From: a virus
IMG/VR virus record: IMGVR_UViG_3300024500_000025
Coordinates: 1 to 64,000 of that record
Direction: 5' to 3' (one strand)
Length of the DNA: 64,000 nucleotides
Part shown: positions 8,907-17,236 of the stretch, piece after piece
How the letters are laid out: each line of letters begins with the position of its first letter
Position numbering within the stretch: position 1 is the stretch's first letter
Notes under the pieces: model-generated
Seen by the model: the letters and a program-made list of their open reading frames with translations, nothing else
What the model was told of the DNA's origin: nothing
Database searches by the model: none
Made by a program: the position numbers and the translations under genes

Positions 8907-9839
8907 ATGCCTTTTCCACAAAATAGATATCTGTCTGCTCCAGGTGGTACAAAACCATTTTTGTTAAGACAAATTATCACAACTGGATATGTTTTAGCTG
9001 GATATCAAAATAGCAGCCCTTGGACAAACGTTAATCAAGTTGCTCATTCTACAGATACAACTACAGATTTAGGAAATTTATTAAATAACTCTTCTGGATA
9101 TCCAGGAGGAATGTGTGACGACACATTTGCTTATTTGTTAAAGGCAAATAATGGCGTTGGAGGAACATCTACTCAAACAAATAAATTTAGTATGAGAACA
9201 AACTCTTCTGTTGTCGGACCATCCTCTCCATACAATTGTGGAAATAATGGAACAATAATGCACAAGGAGCAATCCTACGCATATGGTAAACCTTTTGATG
9301 GCTCTGCGGCTATTATGAGATTTAATTTTGCAACACAATCTTGGATGTCTAGCCTTAGCTCTTCATATGGAACAAACGGCGGTTCAGGCGGTTCTGCTTT
9401 TTATCATGAGTTTGCTGGATGGCATTATGGAGATGGAAACGGAACTGGAGCTGGTGTAAAATTAACCTTTTCAACAGAAACACAGTCTACTGGAACAATG
9501 TATGGCGCACATGGTCAGCAAAAAGCAATCTCTTCAAAACGAACTTATCTTTATGCTGGCAATGAAGGAGATTACGCTGGAGGATATAATTTAAGGCGGT
9601 GGAATGTTTCTACAGAAACAAACGTTGGAACCGTTTCAAAACCAATTGGAAATTGTGGAGAAGAAAATTTTGATATGGGCCAAGATTGGCAATTCATGCT
9701 AGGGAATTATAATGGTTCTCAAAATAACAGATCTTGGAGATTTAATTACACAACAGATAGTGGATATGAAGGCGGCGGCTCAATGCAGTCAAAAGGCCCT
9801 GGAGGCAGAAGCTCGGCATATTCAGCTTATCGTTCTTAA
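8907..9839 (+). CDS. Tail fibre/adhesin with propeller-like repeats
   Basis: This 310-residue Gly/Ser/Asn-rich protein has a motif of the form (L/M)(T/R)FxxxTxxW or RxNxxTET repeated about five times: FSMRTNSS, MRFNFATQSW, LTFSTETQS, RRWNVSTETN, WRFNYTTDSG. The spacing of about 40-50 residues suggests beta-propeller blades or a beta-solenoid. No enzyme motif is visible. It begins immediately after the chaperone-like gene and probably encodes an adhesin. The fold assignment is inference. Confidence 0.65.
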   Translation: MPFPQNRYLSAPGGTKPFLLRQIITTGYVLAGYQNSSPWTNVNQVAHSTDTTTDLGNLLNNSSGYPGGMCDDTFAYLLKANNGVGGTSTQTNKFSMRTNSSVVGPSSPYNCGNNGTIMHKEQSYAYGKPFDGSAAIMRFNFATQSWMSSLSSSYGTNGGSGGSAFYHEFAGWHYGDGNGTGAGVKLTFSTETQSTGTMYGAHGQQKAISSKRTYLYAGNEGDYAGGYNLRRWNVSTETNVGTVSKPIGNCGEENFDMGQDWQFMLGNYNGSQNNRSWRFNYTTDSGYEGGGSMQSKGPGGRSSAYSAYRS

Positions 9840-9854
9840 TAGATAGGTAAATTA

Positions 9855-10583
9855 ATGAGATATATAAACGATTTAACGTCGGACGTTTCTGGCTACACAA
9901 AAGAGCAAAAAGACATTCTTCTTTATGCTGCAAATAGGCAATGGGGCACCCCAGTATTTAAAATAGATAATTTTGTTGGCGGCGCACAATTTACACCATT
10001 TGGAAAATTAAGACAATTACTTCTAGAGTTAGGTTCACGAGAAAATCTTATTTCAGAACAAGAGCTAAAAATTGAAAGAACTAAACTTGAAATTGAATTA
10101 GAGAAAGAACTTATTTTACAAACAAATTTGATTGCACAAAGAAAAATTCACGAATTAAATATTAAAGAAAAAGAACGTGTTCTTCAAAATCAAAAAATTA
10201 TGATTAGTTTAACATATGAAGAACGAGACAAGTTTATGATGCTTATAGACAGATTCAATAATTCTGAAGAGGGTAAATTGCCAGATGGAAGAAAAATAAT
10301 GGACATTATTGGCAATCATGAAGAAGAAGAAAGGCTAGAGGCAGAACTTTGGGCTGTGAGACTTGGAGCTCAAGCTGGATACGATTTGTTATTTTACGGC
10401 AGGGTTAATAATGGTAATATGGAAGCAATTGATCAGTTGCCAAAAGATATTCGGGAACTTGCCCTAGACAATGCTATGTCAAAGGCTTTGGAAACAAATG
10501 AAAAATTGGAGGCTTTACAAAATATTGTTAAAACTCGTTTAGAGTTAGATAAGCCAACTGGAGTTTGGGAGTCTCTTGAATGA
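9855..10583 (+). CDS. Coiled-coil phage protein, unknown function
   Basis: This 242-residue protein has a long heptad-rich charged region (about residues 65-125, rich in Glu, Lys, Leu and Ile) flanked by a conserved-looking N-terminus (YTKEQKDILLYAANRQWG) and a helical C-terminus. No cysteine motif or membrane segment is seen. The end overlaps the next start (ATGA). Its place between fibre genes and an enzyme cassette suggests a structural or assembly role, but I do not recognise it. Confidence 0.6.
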   Translation: MRYINDLTSDVSGYTKEQKDILLYAANRQWGTPVFKIDNFVGGAQFTPFGKLRQLLLELGSRENLISEQELKIERTKLEIELEKELILQTNLIAQRKIHELNIKEKERVLQNQKIMISLTYEERDKFMMLIDRFNNSEEGKLPDGRKIMDIIGNHEEEERLEAELWAVRLGAQAGYDLLFYGRVNNGNMEAIDQLPKDIRELALDNAMSKALETNEKLEALQNIVKTRLELDKPTGVWESLE

Positions 10584-11131
10584 TATATTTTTTATATGAT
10601 GTTGAAGATAGGAGCCCTTATATTAATGAGGTTGGAGAATATTCTAGTTGTTTAATTGGAGCTATTGATGAGGCTAACCTGCTATATATAAGATTACCAA
10701 AAGTTCTTATTGTTCCTAAAAACGTAGCCATGGCATGGAAATTTGCTGGAAAGTATAAAGGCTATATAAATGTTAGAGAAAAAACAAGAGTATATGATCA
10801 GATTGATCATGAATATTTGAATCCATATAAAGATAAATATCAATATTCTTTGACCGAAGAAGACAAAGAAAATGCTTGTTTATTTCAAAAAGCATTTATG
10901 TGTTTCACATTAAACAAATATTATAAAAATAAAATTCGTATTTCTAACTCAACACCCGCATTTTTACGAGATGAAAATTGGTCTTCAGAACACGTACTTT
11001 TAGAAAAGAAAAAAATAGTAGAGTCTGAGATAAATGCTTGCCAAAATTGGATAGAAACTGGTATACTATTAGATAAGAAATTTGGAGTTCAATATGACCC
11101 AAATATTGCATCACAAACTATCAATCTTTAA
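10580..11131 (+). CDS. Hypothetical protein, 183 aa
   Basis: Unrecognised protein starting in an ATGA overlap with the coiled-coil gene. It is rich in Tyr, Lys and Asn, with an N-terminal beta-rich part (MIYFLYDVEDRSPYI) and a helical C-terminal half. A promoter-like element for the downstream enzyme lies inside its last 100 bases. It may belong functionally to the enzyme/permease cassette that follows 5 nt later, but nothing in the sequence proves that. Confidence 0.6.
   Translation: MIYFLYDVEDRSPYINEVGEYSSCLIGAIDEANLLYIRLPKVLIVPKNVAMAWKFAGKYKGYINVREKTRVYDQIDHEYLNPYKDKYQYSLTEEDKENACLFQKAFMCFTLNKYYKNKIRISNSTPAFLRDENWSSEHVLLEKKKIVESEINACQNWIETGILLDKKFGVQYDPNIASQTINL
11038..11067 (+). promoter_or_regulatory. 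Possible internal promoter for enzyme cassette
   Basis: TTGCCA at 11038-11043, an 18-nt spacer and TATACT at 11062-11067 preceded by TGG (extended -10). It lies in coding sequence about 70 nt before the start of the fused enzyme gene. Confidence 0.4.
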
Positions 11132-11136
11132 GGAAA

Positions 11137-12780
11137 ATGTTTAGCGTACCTTTAAATCCAAAATTAAATGAAAATCAACTTAATGATTTTATAAATTTTT
11201 TAAAAGATTATAAACCATATATTTATGATTTTTATTTTACATGTAGGATCCCGCCATTTAATCAAGATGCTATGGGGGATGTTTTTTCTGCTGGGCCAGA
11301 AGACCATCAATACCTTATTGATTTAGCATTATATATTCAATCTGAGTTAGGAATTACTGCTTCTGCAGTTTTTAACAATATCGAGGTCAGGCCAAGTCAA
11401 GAAAACCTAGATTTGTTTATTGAAAATTTTAAACCACTATATGAATCTGGTATTAGATCTGCAACAATACCACATACTCATTGGATGGCTACAGGACAAA
11501 TTAAAAAACAGTTCCCAGAACTTTTTGTAAAAAATACAATATTGAGAAATGTTTCAGAACCAAGAGACATAGAAAAGCTTGCTAAGGCTGGATTTGATTA
11601 TATAAATTTAGATCGTGACTTAATGAGGGATCACGAACGTTTAAAAAGGTTTAATAAGGCAAAGCAACAGTTTGGCATAAAACTGTCTCTATTGGCCAAT
11701 GAAGGCTGTTATGGCGGTTGTATAATGATGGACGAGCATTATCAATTTAATAACACTAGAACAGATGGACCACAATATTTTAATGACCCAATAAGTAGGG
11801 TATCTTGCCCAAAATGGGATCACGAAGATTTTGCACATTCTCTTAAAACAGCCAATTTTCCTCCATGGAGAAAGGATTGGCAAGAGTTTTTAGATGATCT
11901 TGGAATTGATGTAATTAAAATGCATGGTAGAGAATCTCATACAAGATTAAAAGAAACTATGGATATAATTAGAAGGTATGCCAACAATGAAGAAATTTTA
12001 TTTGATAATTTTAATGATTTTATTGAAGAAACTAATTTGGTTGATAAACCAATTGCCATCTGGCGCAATAAGATCAAAAATTGTAAATTTGATTGCTGGG
12101 ATTGTGGGTATTGCGACAAAATAGTTGCAGCTAAATATGGCACTCATATCAATGAGAAAGTTGCTTTGGTTGCTAAAGAAATTGTTGATTCAGTAAATAA
12201 TTTAATTGAAATAGATATCCCAGGATTAACTAGTACTCGTGTTCAATCTTTAATTAATGCAATTGCAAATAAAAGTAAAAAATATTTAGAGGTTGGATCT
12301 TATCAGGGTGCAACCGCAGCGGCTGCTTTAAAAGGTAATAGCATAGAAGCGTATTTTGTAGATAATTGGTCAAATGTTCCACAATCTTTACGAACAGATT
12401 GGGACACTCCTAAAAGTAATTCATTGGAAGAATTTAAAGATAATATAAGGCCATATATTGGAAATAATAAAATTAAAATATGCAATTCTGATATGTTTAA
12501 GGTAAATTTAACAGACATTAAAGATATTGATTTTTTCTTTTATGATGGCCCACACGACTTGCAGAATACGCAAAATATAGTAAAATATTACTCAGAGGTT
12601 TTTGCAAAAAACACCATTATGATATTTGATGACGCAAATTGGACTCAAGTAGTTCAAGGCTCTCATAAAGGAATTATTGAGTCTGGTTTAAAAATATTAT
12701 ATAGCAAAAAAATATTAAATAGTTCAGAATCAGATAAAGACTGGTGGAACGGTTTATACATATTAGTTACGGAGAAATAA
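11137..12780 (+). CDS. Fusion: TIM-barrel Fe-S enzyme (U32-like) plus methyltransferase
   Basis: This 547-residue protein has two parts. Residues 1-340 read as a TIM barrel of the peptidase-U32 type (strand-helix units such as GIRSATIPH, AKAGFDYINLDRD, IKLSLLANEGCYGGC), with cysteines at ~191, 195 and 224 and a cluster at 316-326 spaced C-x3-C-x2-C-x2-C, suitable for an iron-sulfur cluster. U32-like proteins of the UbiU/UbiV and TrhP/RlhA types act in oxygen-independent hydroxylation. The C-x3-C-x2-C spacing also matches radical-SAM enzymes, though its position is unusual. Residues ~370-547 are a class I SAM methyltransferase (motif I near KYLEVGSYQGAT; acidic motifs FFFYDGPHD and MIFDDANW). 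Substrate unknown. The stop overlaps the next start. Confidence 0.65.
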   Translation: MFSVPLNPKLNENQLNDFINFLKDYKPYIYDFYFTCRIPPFNQDAMGDVFSAGPEDHQYLIDLALYIQSELGITASAVFNNIEVRPSQENLDLFIENFKPLYESGIRSATIPHTHWMATGQIKKQFPELFVKNTILRNVSEPRDIEKLAKAGFDYINLDRDLMRDHERLKRFNKAKQQFGIKLSLLANEGCYGGCIMMDEHYQFNNTRTDGPQYFNDPISRVSCPKWDHEDFAHSLKTANFPPWRKDWQEFLDDLGIDVIKMHGRESHTRLKETMDIIRRYANNEEILFDNFNDFIEETNLVDKPIAIWRNKIKNCKFDCWDCGYCDKIVAAKYGTHINEKVALVAKEIVDSVNNLIEIDIPGLTSTRVQSLINAIANKSKKYLEVGSYQGATAAAALKGNSIEAYFVDNWSNVPQSLRTDWDTPKSNSLEEFKDNIRPYIGNNKIKICNSDMFKVNLTDIKDIDFFFYDGPHDLQNTQNIVKYYSEVFAKNTIMIFDDANWTQVVQGSHKGIIESGLKILYSKKILNSSESDKDWWNGLYILVTEK

Positions 12781-13691
12781 TGCCTAGTTTAAATATTTTG
12801 TTTGAAGAGTGGTACTACATATTAATGCTTGGAACTGTAATGGTTCTTTCTTATTATGCAAGAAAATTTGATGTCTTTCAACCACTTTATTCTTGGATTG
12901 CAAAAAAAATAAAATCAAAAAGAGCAGTAATTGCTATTACATCAGCCGTTTCTGGAGTGTTGCCAATTAATGGCAGAGTTGTTATTTCAGCTGGAATCTT
13001 AAATACAATGGCTCCACAAGATGAGCGTAGAAAAAAATATGGCGTCATAGACTACTTGGCAACACATCACTTTTATTTTTGGTCTCCATTAGAAAAGACT
13101 GTATTGCTTCCGATGGCGGCATTAAATATTTCTTATGCTTCTTTTATAGGATCGGTATGGCCGCTGCTTGCAACTTTAGTAGTTTGTATTCTTTATTATA
13201 TTTTTGGGGTTTTAAAAGAGTCTGATGTAGATATTGTTATTAGGAGTAAGAGAGAAAAACAATTATTAAACACAAAAAATATAATCAAGGATAATATATT
13301 TACATTATTTATAGTCACAGCCATCCTTGCTTTGGGCAACTTTGTGTCATACCACAAAGACTATTTTTCAAAAATTGTAGATTCGGCTCACGATTCAGAG
13401 ATGCTAGTATTAGTCTTACTTGGATCCTTTATCCTATCTTTTATCCTAGGAAGTAGTGGAAAATTTGCTGGAGTTCTAGCCGTATCCCTACCAATTTTTG
13501 GAGCCACCTACCTACCCATACTGTTTGCAGCAAATTGGGCTGGCTACATATTGTCTCCAATGCATAAATGCATGATAATTGGAAAGAGGATGTTTGGGTC
13601 TTCCTTTAAAGAATACTATAGGGTCCTATCAGCAGTAGTCCTATTTGTCTTTTTGGTATCGATAGTTCAGACTTATACCACAGGGCTTTAA
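12780..13691 (+). CDS. Multi-pass membrane protein, DUF401/permease-like
   Basis: Start placed at ATG 12780, which overlaps the previous stop as TAATG; this gives 303 residues. Hydrophobic stretches indicate about seven or eight transmembrane helices. The motifs SGVLPINGRVVISAGIL (first third) and GYILSPMHKCMIIGK (last third) resemble the paired motifs of DUF401-type permease-like proteins of the ion-transporter superfamily (from memory). A complete permease-like gene is unusual in a phage structural region. Translational coupling to the upstream enzyme suggests that the two work together, perhaps on transport and modification of one metabolite (inference). Confidence 0.65.
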   Translation: MPSLNILFEEWYYILMLGTVMVLSYYARKFDVFQPLYSWIAKKIKSKRAVIAITSAVSGVLPINGRVVISAGILNTMAPQDERRKKYGVIDYLATHHFYFWSPLEKTVLLPMAALNISYASFIGSVWPLLATLVVCILYYIFGVLKESDVDIVIRSKREKQLLNTKNIIKDNIFTLFIVTAILALGNFVSYHKDYFSKIVDSAHDSEMLVLVLLGSFILSFILGSSGKFAGVLAVSLPIFGATYLPILFAANWAGYILSPMHKCMIIGKRMFGSSFKEYYRVLSAVVLFVFLVSIVQTYTTGL

Positions 13692-13702
13692 ACGCTTATA
13701 TT

Positions 13703-13727
13703 CCAGTGGCTTCTAGAAGGTCGCTGG
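13703..13727 (+). terminator. Hairpin after permease gene
   Basis: CCAGTGGC at 13703-13710 pairs with GTCGCTGG at 13720-13727 (two G-U pairs) around TTCTAGAAG. There is no following U-run, so it is either a weak terminator or a processing/regulatory hairpin. Confidence 0.4.
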
Positions 13728-13729
13728 GG

Positions 13730-13735
13730 TATAAT
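13730..13735 (+). promoter_or_regulatory. Possible -10 upstream of adhesin array
   Basis: TATAAT immediately after the 13703-13727 hairpin, without a TG extension or clear -35. It would give a leader of about 60 nt for the gene at 13806. Confidence 0.35.
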
Positions 13736-13780
13736 TAAGAATGTTATAGGGAAAAGCGGACCTTAACAAAAATGCATTCA

Positions 13781-13800
13781 TGCTATAATTTATACAGGAG
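13781..13800 (+). promoter_or_regulatory. Promoter and RBS for adhesin array
   Basis: TGC-TATAAT (hexamer 13784-13789) with transcription expected near 13796, and AGGAG just before the ATG at 13806. The -35 is weak (CTTAAC, 16-nt spacer). It probably drives the genes from 13806 to 22791. Confidence 0.55.
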
Positions 13801-13805
13801 AAAAT

Positions 13806-14138
13806 ATGCCTAGTTATGACAGTTTATCAAGTCAGATCACTACTTTTAAAGCTAAAGTAGATGCTCTGAGCAGCAGCACTCTAACTGCACAAGACCTAGT
13901 ATTCCTTGCAAAAGCACTGGAGTCAATGGGCAATCTATTGGGAGTTAACGATATTGTTGCTGCAACTTCTAACAGCATCAATAGTATCCAAACTGCAGGA
14001 AGCGGACAAGTAACAACAGTTCAAACTGCAGGAGCAACACAAATTGCTGCTGTTAATACAGCAGGAACACAAAACATTGCTAACCTTGCAGGTCAAATTA
14101 GCAATTATACTTTATATACAAACATGGGAGTGATTTAA
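13806..14138 (+). CDS. Fibre attachment-module protein, paralogue of 7340 N-terminus
   Basis: This 110-residue protein is similar over its first ~45 residues (SSQITTFKAKVDAL ... LGVNDIVAAT) to the N-terminus of the protein at 7340. The rest is a heptad-like QTAGATQIAAVNTAGTQ coiled region. It is first in a promoter-defined unit of adhesin genes. I infer a short connector that anchors adhesins to the tail; function is not proven. Confidence 0.65.
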   Translation: MPSYDSLSSQITTFKAKVDALSSSTLTAQDLVFLAKALESMGNLLGVNDIVAATSNSINSIQTAGSGQVTTVQTAGATQIAAVNTAGTQNIANLAGQISNYTLYTNMGVI

Positions 14139-14139
14139 T

Positions 14140-14457
14140 ATGCCAACAGTAAGCTTGCCAGCTCGATTTGCAGCAGGAACAGCAACTACATCTGAAGTTA
14201 CAATATTAACAGTTCCTGGTGGAGAATCAGACATTATTACATCTGTTACATTTGATAACATTACAGATGCAGCTAATCAGGTTACTTTAAAGATGGCAGG
14301 AGTCAACTTTGCAAAGAACCTTGATCTCGCACCAAGATCATTAGTAGTTTTAGATTTTAAACAAGTTTTAAACACGGCAGAAACAATTACAGTTCAGGCA
14401 TCAGTTAACAATGGTGTCACATACTTTGTTTCTGGCGTAAAAGTAATCAATACATAA
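14140..14457 (+). CDS. Small beta-rich virion protein, paralogue of 18378 gene
   Basis: This 105-residue beta-rich protein resembles the 119-residue protein at 18378: both end with the same order of motifs, a basic-hydrophobic strand and LDFKQVL or IDLNQVV, then a Glu-Thr/Ala strand, NG and a final VSGVKV or ISGVEI. It starts 1 nt after the preceding stop and precedes a glycine-rich adhesin. Probably a small structural domain of the tail tip; no enzymatic motifs. Confidence 0.6.
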   Translation: MPTVSLPARFAAGTATTSEVTILTVPGGESDIITSVTFDNITDAANQVTLKMAGVNFAKNLDLAPRSLVVLDFKQVLNTAETITVQASVNNGVTYFVSGVKVINT

Positions 14458-14473
14458 TTAGGAGATTTAAAAA

Positions 14474-15442
14474 ATGGCTGTAGCAAATTCAACTACACAA
14501 ATTATAATGCCAGGACTAGATGCGTCTATTCAGTCAAATCTAAATACAGCATTAAATACAAACACAACGTTGCAGAATGTTTTAGCATCAGTTGGAAATA
14601 TTCCACTGAAAGTTGTTAAGCCTGTTACAGTCAAATTAACTTCAACACAGTATTGGACTCGTCCAGCTAATACACTGTCTTCAGTAGAGGTTACAATTGT
14701 TGGCGGCGGCGGAGGCGGCGGGGGATCTCATGGTTCTCACCATGGTGGCGGCGGTGGTGGTGGAGGACAGGTTATTCGTCGTCACGTAGATATTGCATCT
14801 GTTGCAGTAGGACAATCTGTTCTTGTTACAATTGGAACTGGTGGTTCAAGAGTTTGTGGAAGCACAAATACAAATGGCGGTAGCGGTGGTAATACTACAT
14901 TTGGTTCATTCTTAACTGCATTTGGCGGCGGCGGAGGCGGCGCTTATGGACAGCATGCACCACAATCTCCTGGAGGTTCAACTGGTGGCGGCGGTGGAAG
15001 AAACGCACACTCTGCAGGAGGCGGTGGCGGTGGCGCAGGTGGCGCAGGCGGAGGAGCTTGGGGACAAAATCAAGAACATAGCTGGAGAATGTATGCTGGA
15101 CACGGTTCACATACACCAACAACAGATGAAGGATCTTCTTCTGGAGGACATGGAATGGCTGGACAAAATTCAAGTTCACAGTCTACAACAGGTGGAACTG
15201 GCGGATTAGGTTTGTATGGCCTTGGCGGTGGCGGTGGCGGTTCAGGTCGTCACGCAATGGGCAACGGATCAAACGGTGGTGGCGCAGGTGGCGCAGGAAA
15301 TGGAAGTCCGTATGGAACTGCTGGACAGCCTGGACAAAATGGTTCTGGCGGTGGCGGTGGCGGTGCAGATAATGGAGACTGCTCAGGACTTGGTGGAGAC
15401 GGAGCATGTATTATTACTTATTGGTTAAAGGAGAATGCATAA
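14474..15442 (+). CDS. Glycine-rich adhesin, copy 1
   Basis: This 322-residue protein has an N-terminal helical stalk (residues 1-60, INPGLD-type start shared with copy 2), a beta segment (TQYWTRPANTLSSVEVTIVG) and then dense glycine tracts to the C-terminus, interspersed with His, Ser, Asn and aromatic residues. The order matches phage tail-tip glycine-rich domains, which in some adhesins pack as polyglycine type II helices with loops for receptor binding. It is a close paralogue of the protein at 16255. The start has a strong AGGAGA site. It is followed by a chaperone-like gene in a TAATG overlap. Confidence 0.8.
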   Translation: MAVANSTTQIIMPGLDASIQSNLNTALNTNTTLQNVLASVGNIPLKVVKPVTVKLTSTQYWTRPANTLSSVEVTIVGGGGGGGGSHGSHHGGGGGGGGQVIRRHVDIASVAVGQSVLVTIGTGGSRVCGSTNTNGGSGGNTTFGSFLTAFGGGGGGAYGQHAPQSPGGSTGGGGGRNAHSAGGGGGGAGGAGGGAWGQNQEHSWRMYAGHGSHTPTTDEGSSSGGHGMAGQNSSSQSTTGGTGGLGLYGLGGGGGGSGRHAMGNGSNGGGAGGAGNGSPYGTAGQPGQNGSGGGGGGADNGDCSGLGGDGACIITYWLKENA

Positions 15443-15804
15443 TGAGTGAACGCAGAAATATGGCGTTAGTAAAAGAAGGCACAGTTATAAATACTATTGT
15501 TTTTCCAGAAAAAGGAGAACTTTATGACAGCCTTTTGGTAGATGTAAAAGCACAATTTTCAGACTGCGACTTAATTGATGCAACTGATTGGGTAGATGAA
15601 TCACATCCATATGATGTTGTTTCTCCAGGATTTTCATGGGATGGAGAAAAATTTATCGCTCCAGCTCCAGGAGTAGATACAGTAACAGAAGAAAGCTTAG
15701 AAGAAGCAAAATTAATGATGGAAGCAGATATCGCACGTAGGGCAGAAGAGGCAGCTAATGATCCTGCTGTAACTCCTGCACCAAAAACAGGAGGAAATGA
15801 ATAA
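15442..15804 (+). CDS. Chaperone-like protein after glycine-rich adhesin 1
   Basis: Start set at ATG 15442 (TAATG overlap) instead of an in-frame upstream ATG inside the adhesin gene; 120 residues. The N-terminal part (MALVKEGTVINTIVFP), the central WVDESHPYDVVSPGFSWDGEKF and an acidic helical tail are typical of short fibre-assembly or host-specificity proteins that follow phage fibres. The C-terminus is Ala/Pro-rich. Together with 14474 and 15804 it makes a three-gene cassette. Confidence 0.65.
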   Translation: MSERRNMALVKEGTVINTIVFPEKGELYDSLLVDVKAQFSDCDLIDATDWVDESHPYDVVSPGFSWDGEKFIAPAPGVDTVTEESLEEAKLMMEADIARRAEEAANDPAVTPAPKTGGNE

Positions 15805-16241
15805 TGCCGATTACATCAATTCCAGAAGCAGTTAGCCCTGCACTTTGGACATACACATACTTACAGGCACCAATAAATGGACAAGGTTATACATATTTTA
15901 ACATTCCTGTTGAATTTATTAATCTTGGAACAATTGCTGCTGGAGGAACTGCAACATGCAATATTGCCGAAGATGGAGTTTTTAGAATGCAAGCAAGCGG
16001 TAACATGACAGTAGCATTCACAAACATTCCTACTACAGGTAAAGCAGCATTTTGGCAGGTAGAAATTAAAGCTGGTGGCTCTTACACAGTTACTTGGCCA
16101 GCAGCAGTTAAATGGGATGGCGGTGGAGCTTCTAACGTAGCACCATTGCTTTCAACCAATACAACAGTATTGAATTTTTTCACAAGAGACGGCGGTACCA
16201 CAATTTATGGTGCGTACGCTTTTGCCGATCTTAACGTATAG
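15804..16241 (+). CDS. Beta-rich fibre tip protein, paralogue of 8011 gene
   Basis: This 145-residue protein shares the tip-domain pattern seen at 8011 (GNMTVAFTNIP, GGSYTVTWPAAVKW, FFTRDGGTTIYG), which is widespread in aquatic phage tail proteins. It starts in a TAATG overlap with the chaperone-like gene and is followed after 13 nt by glycine-rich adhesin 2. Probably an interchangeable trimeric tip; the ligand is unknown. Confidence 0.7.
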   Translation: MPITSIPEAVSPALWTYTYLQAPINGQGYTYFNIPVEFINLGTIAAGGTATCNIAEDGVFRMQASGNMTVAFTNIPTTGKAAFWQVEIKAGGSYTVTWPAAVKWDGGGASNVAPLLSTNTTVLNFFTRDGGTTIYGAYAFADLNV

Positions 16242-16254
16242 GAGATAAATAAAA

Positions 16255-17235
16255 ATGGCTGTAAATTCCACCACAAAGTTACAAGTACTACCAGGACTAG
16301 ATAGCACAATGCAATCAAATATGCAGATTGCTTTAAACTCAAATTCAACTTTAGCATCTGTAATTTCTGCTACTGGTGGAGTTCAAACAAAGCTTTTAAA
16401 GCCAGTAACGGTTAAATTTAATTCAACTGGTAACTGGACACGTCCAGCAAACACAATGTCTTCAGTAGAAGTAATTTTGGTCGGTGGCGGCGGAGGCGGC
16501 GGAGGTTGCCATTCATCTGGTCACGCTGGCGGTGGCGGTGGTGGTGGACAAGTTATTAGAAGATTCGTAGATATTTCTTCGGTAGCAGTTGGTTCAAATA
16601 TTCTTGTTACAATTGGTAACGGTGGTTCAAGAGTTTCTGGTAACAATAATACAAATGGTGGAGACGGAGGACAATCAACCTTTGGTTCATTCTTGACTGC
16701 AGGCGGAGGCGGCGGAGGCGGCGCTTATGGACAGACTGGAAGACAAGGTAGCGGTGGATCTTCTGGCGGTGGCGGTGGCCAAGCTTCACACTCTGCTGGT
16801 GGCGGTGGCGGTGGCGCAGGTGGCGGAGGATTGCATGGTCGTTGCATGATGATGCACCACTCTTGGTACACTTATGGTGGGCAGGGCTCACATAACGTTT
16901 CTGGACTTAATGGAGGAGAAGGAGCTTCTATGGGAGGTTCTGGAGAGTATAAGGCCTCGTCATCAGATCAGAATTGTTGCGGTGGAAATGGCGGACCTGG
17001 ACTATATGGATTTGGCGGCGGCGGCGGAGGCGGCGGAGATTGGGGTATGGGAGCAGGTTCAAATGGCGGTGGAAATGGTGGCTCAAGAACTTCGTATAGC
17101 CCATATGGAACTGCTGGAGCATCTGGTATAGATGGAACTGGCGGCGGCGGCGGAGGTTGCCAAGAAGGAAACAGTTCTGGCTTAGGTGGCGCAGGGACCT
17201 GTTTAATTACTTACTACGTAAAAGAGAGCGCTTAA
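16255..17235 (+). CDS. Glycine-rich adhesin, copy 2
   Basis: This 326-residue protein is collinear with the adhesin at 14474: the same stalk start, the same WTRPANT-SSVEV strand, VIRR-VDI-SVAVG, ILVTIG-GGSRV and glycine-tract spacing, then a variable part rich in His, Cys, Met and Ser before a shared end (TYYVKE or TYWLKE). The differences are concentrated in residues between the glycine tracts, as expected for receptor-binding loops. Preceded by AGGAGA. Highly similar DNA in the two copies could recombine. Confidence 0.8.
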   Translation: MAVNSTTKLQVLPGLDSTMQSNMQIALNSNSTLASVISATGGVQTKLLKPVTVKFNSTGNWTRPANTMSSVEVILVGGGGGGGGCHSSGHAGGGGGGGQVIRRFVDISSVAVGSNILVTIGNGGSRVSGNNNTNGGDGGQSTFGSFLTAGGGGGGGAYGQTGRQGSGGSSGGGGGQASHSAGGGGGGAGGGGLHGRCMMMHHSWYTYGGQGSHNVSGLNGGEGASMGGSGEYKASSSDQNCCGGNGGPGLYGFGGGGGGGGDWGMGAGSNGGGNGGSRTSYSPYGTAGASGIDGTGGGGGGCQEGNSSGLGGAGTCLITYYVKESA

Positions 17236-17236
17236 T

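Noticed and set aside
13741-13749. Two-codon ORF (ATG TTA TAG) 5 nt after TATAAT at 13730
   Set aside because: Too short to support as a gene; at most an incidental feature of the leader.
13691-13805. tRNA gene in the largest intergenic region
   Set aside because: The hairpin there does not form a cloverleaf and no T-loop GTTCRA sequence is present; no other gap is suitable either.
14895-15428. Several 70-95 codon frames on both strands in the glycine-rich gene
   Set aside because: Consequence of the GGC/GGA repeats; their translations are low-complexity and lack start signals.
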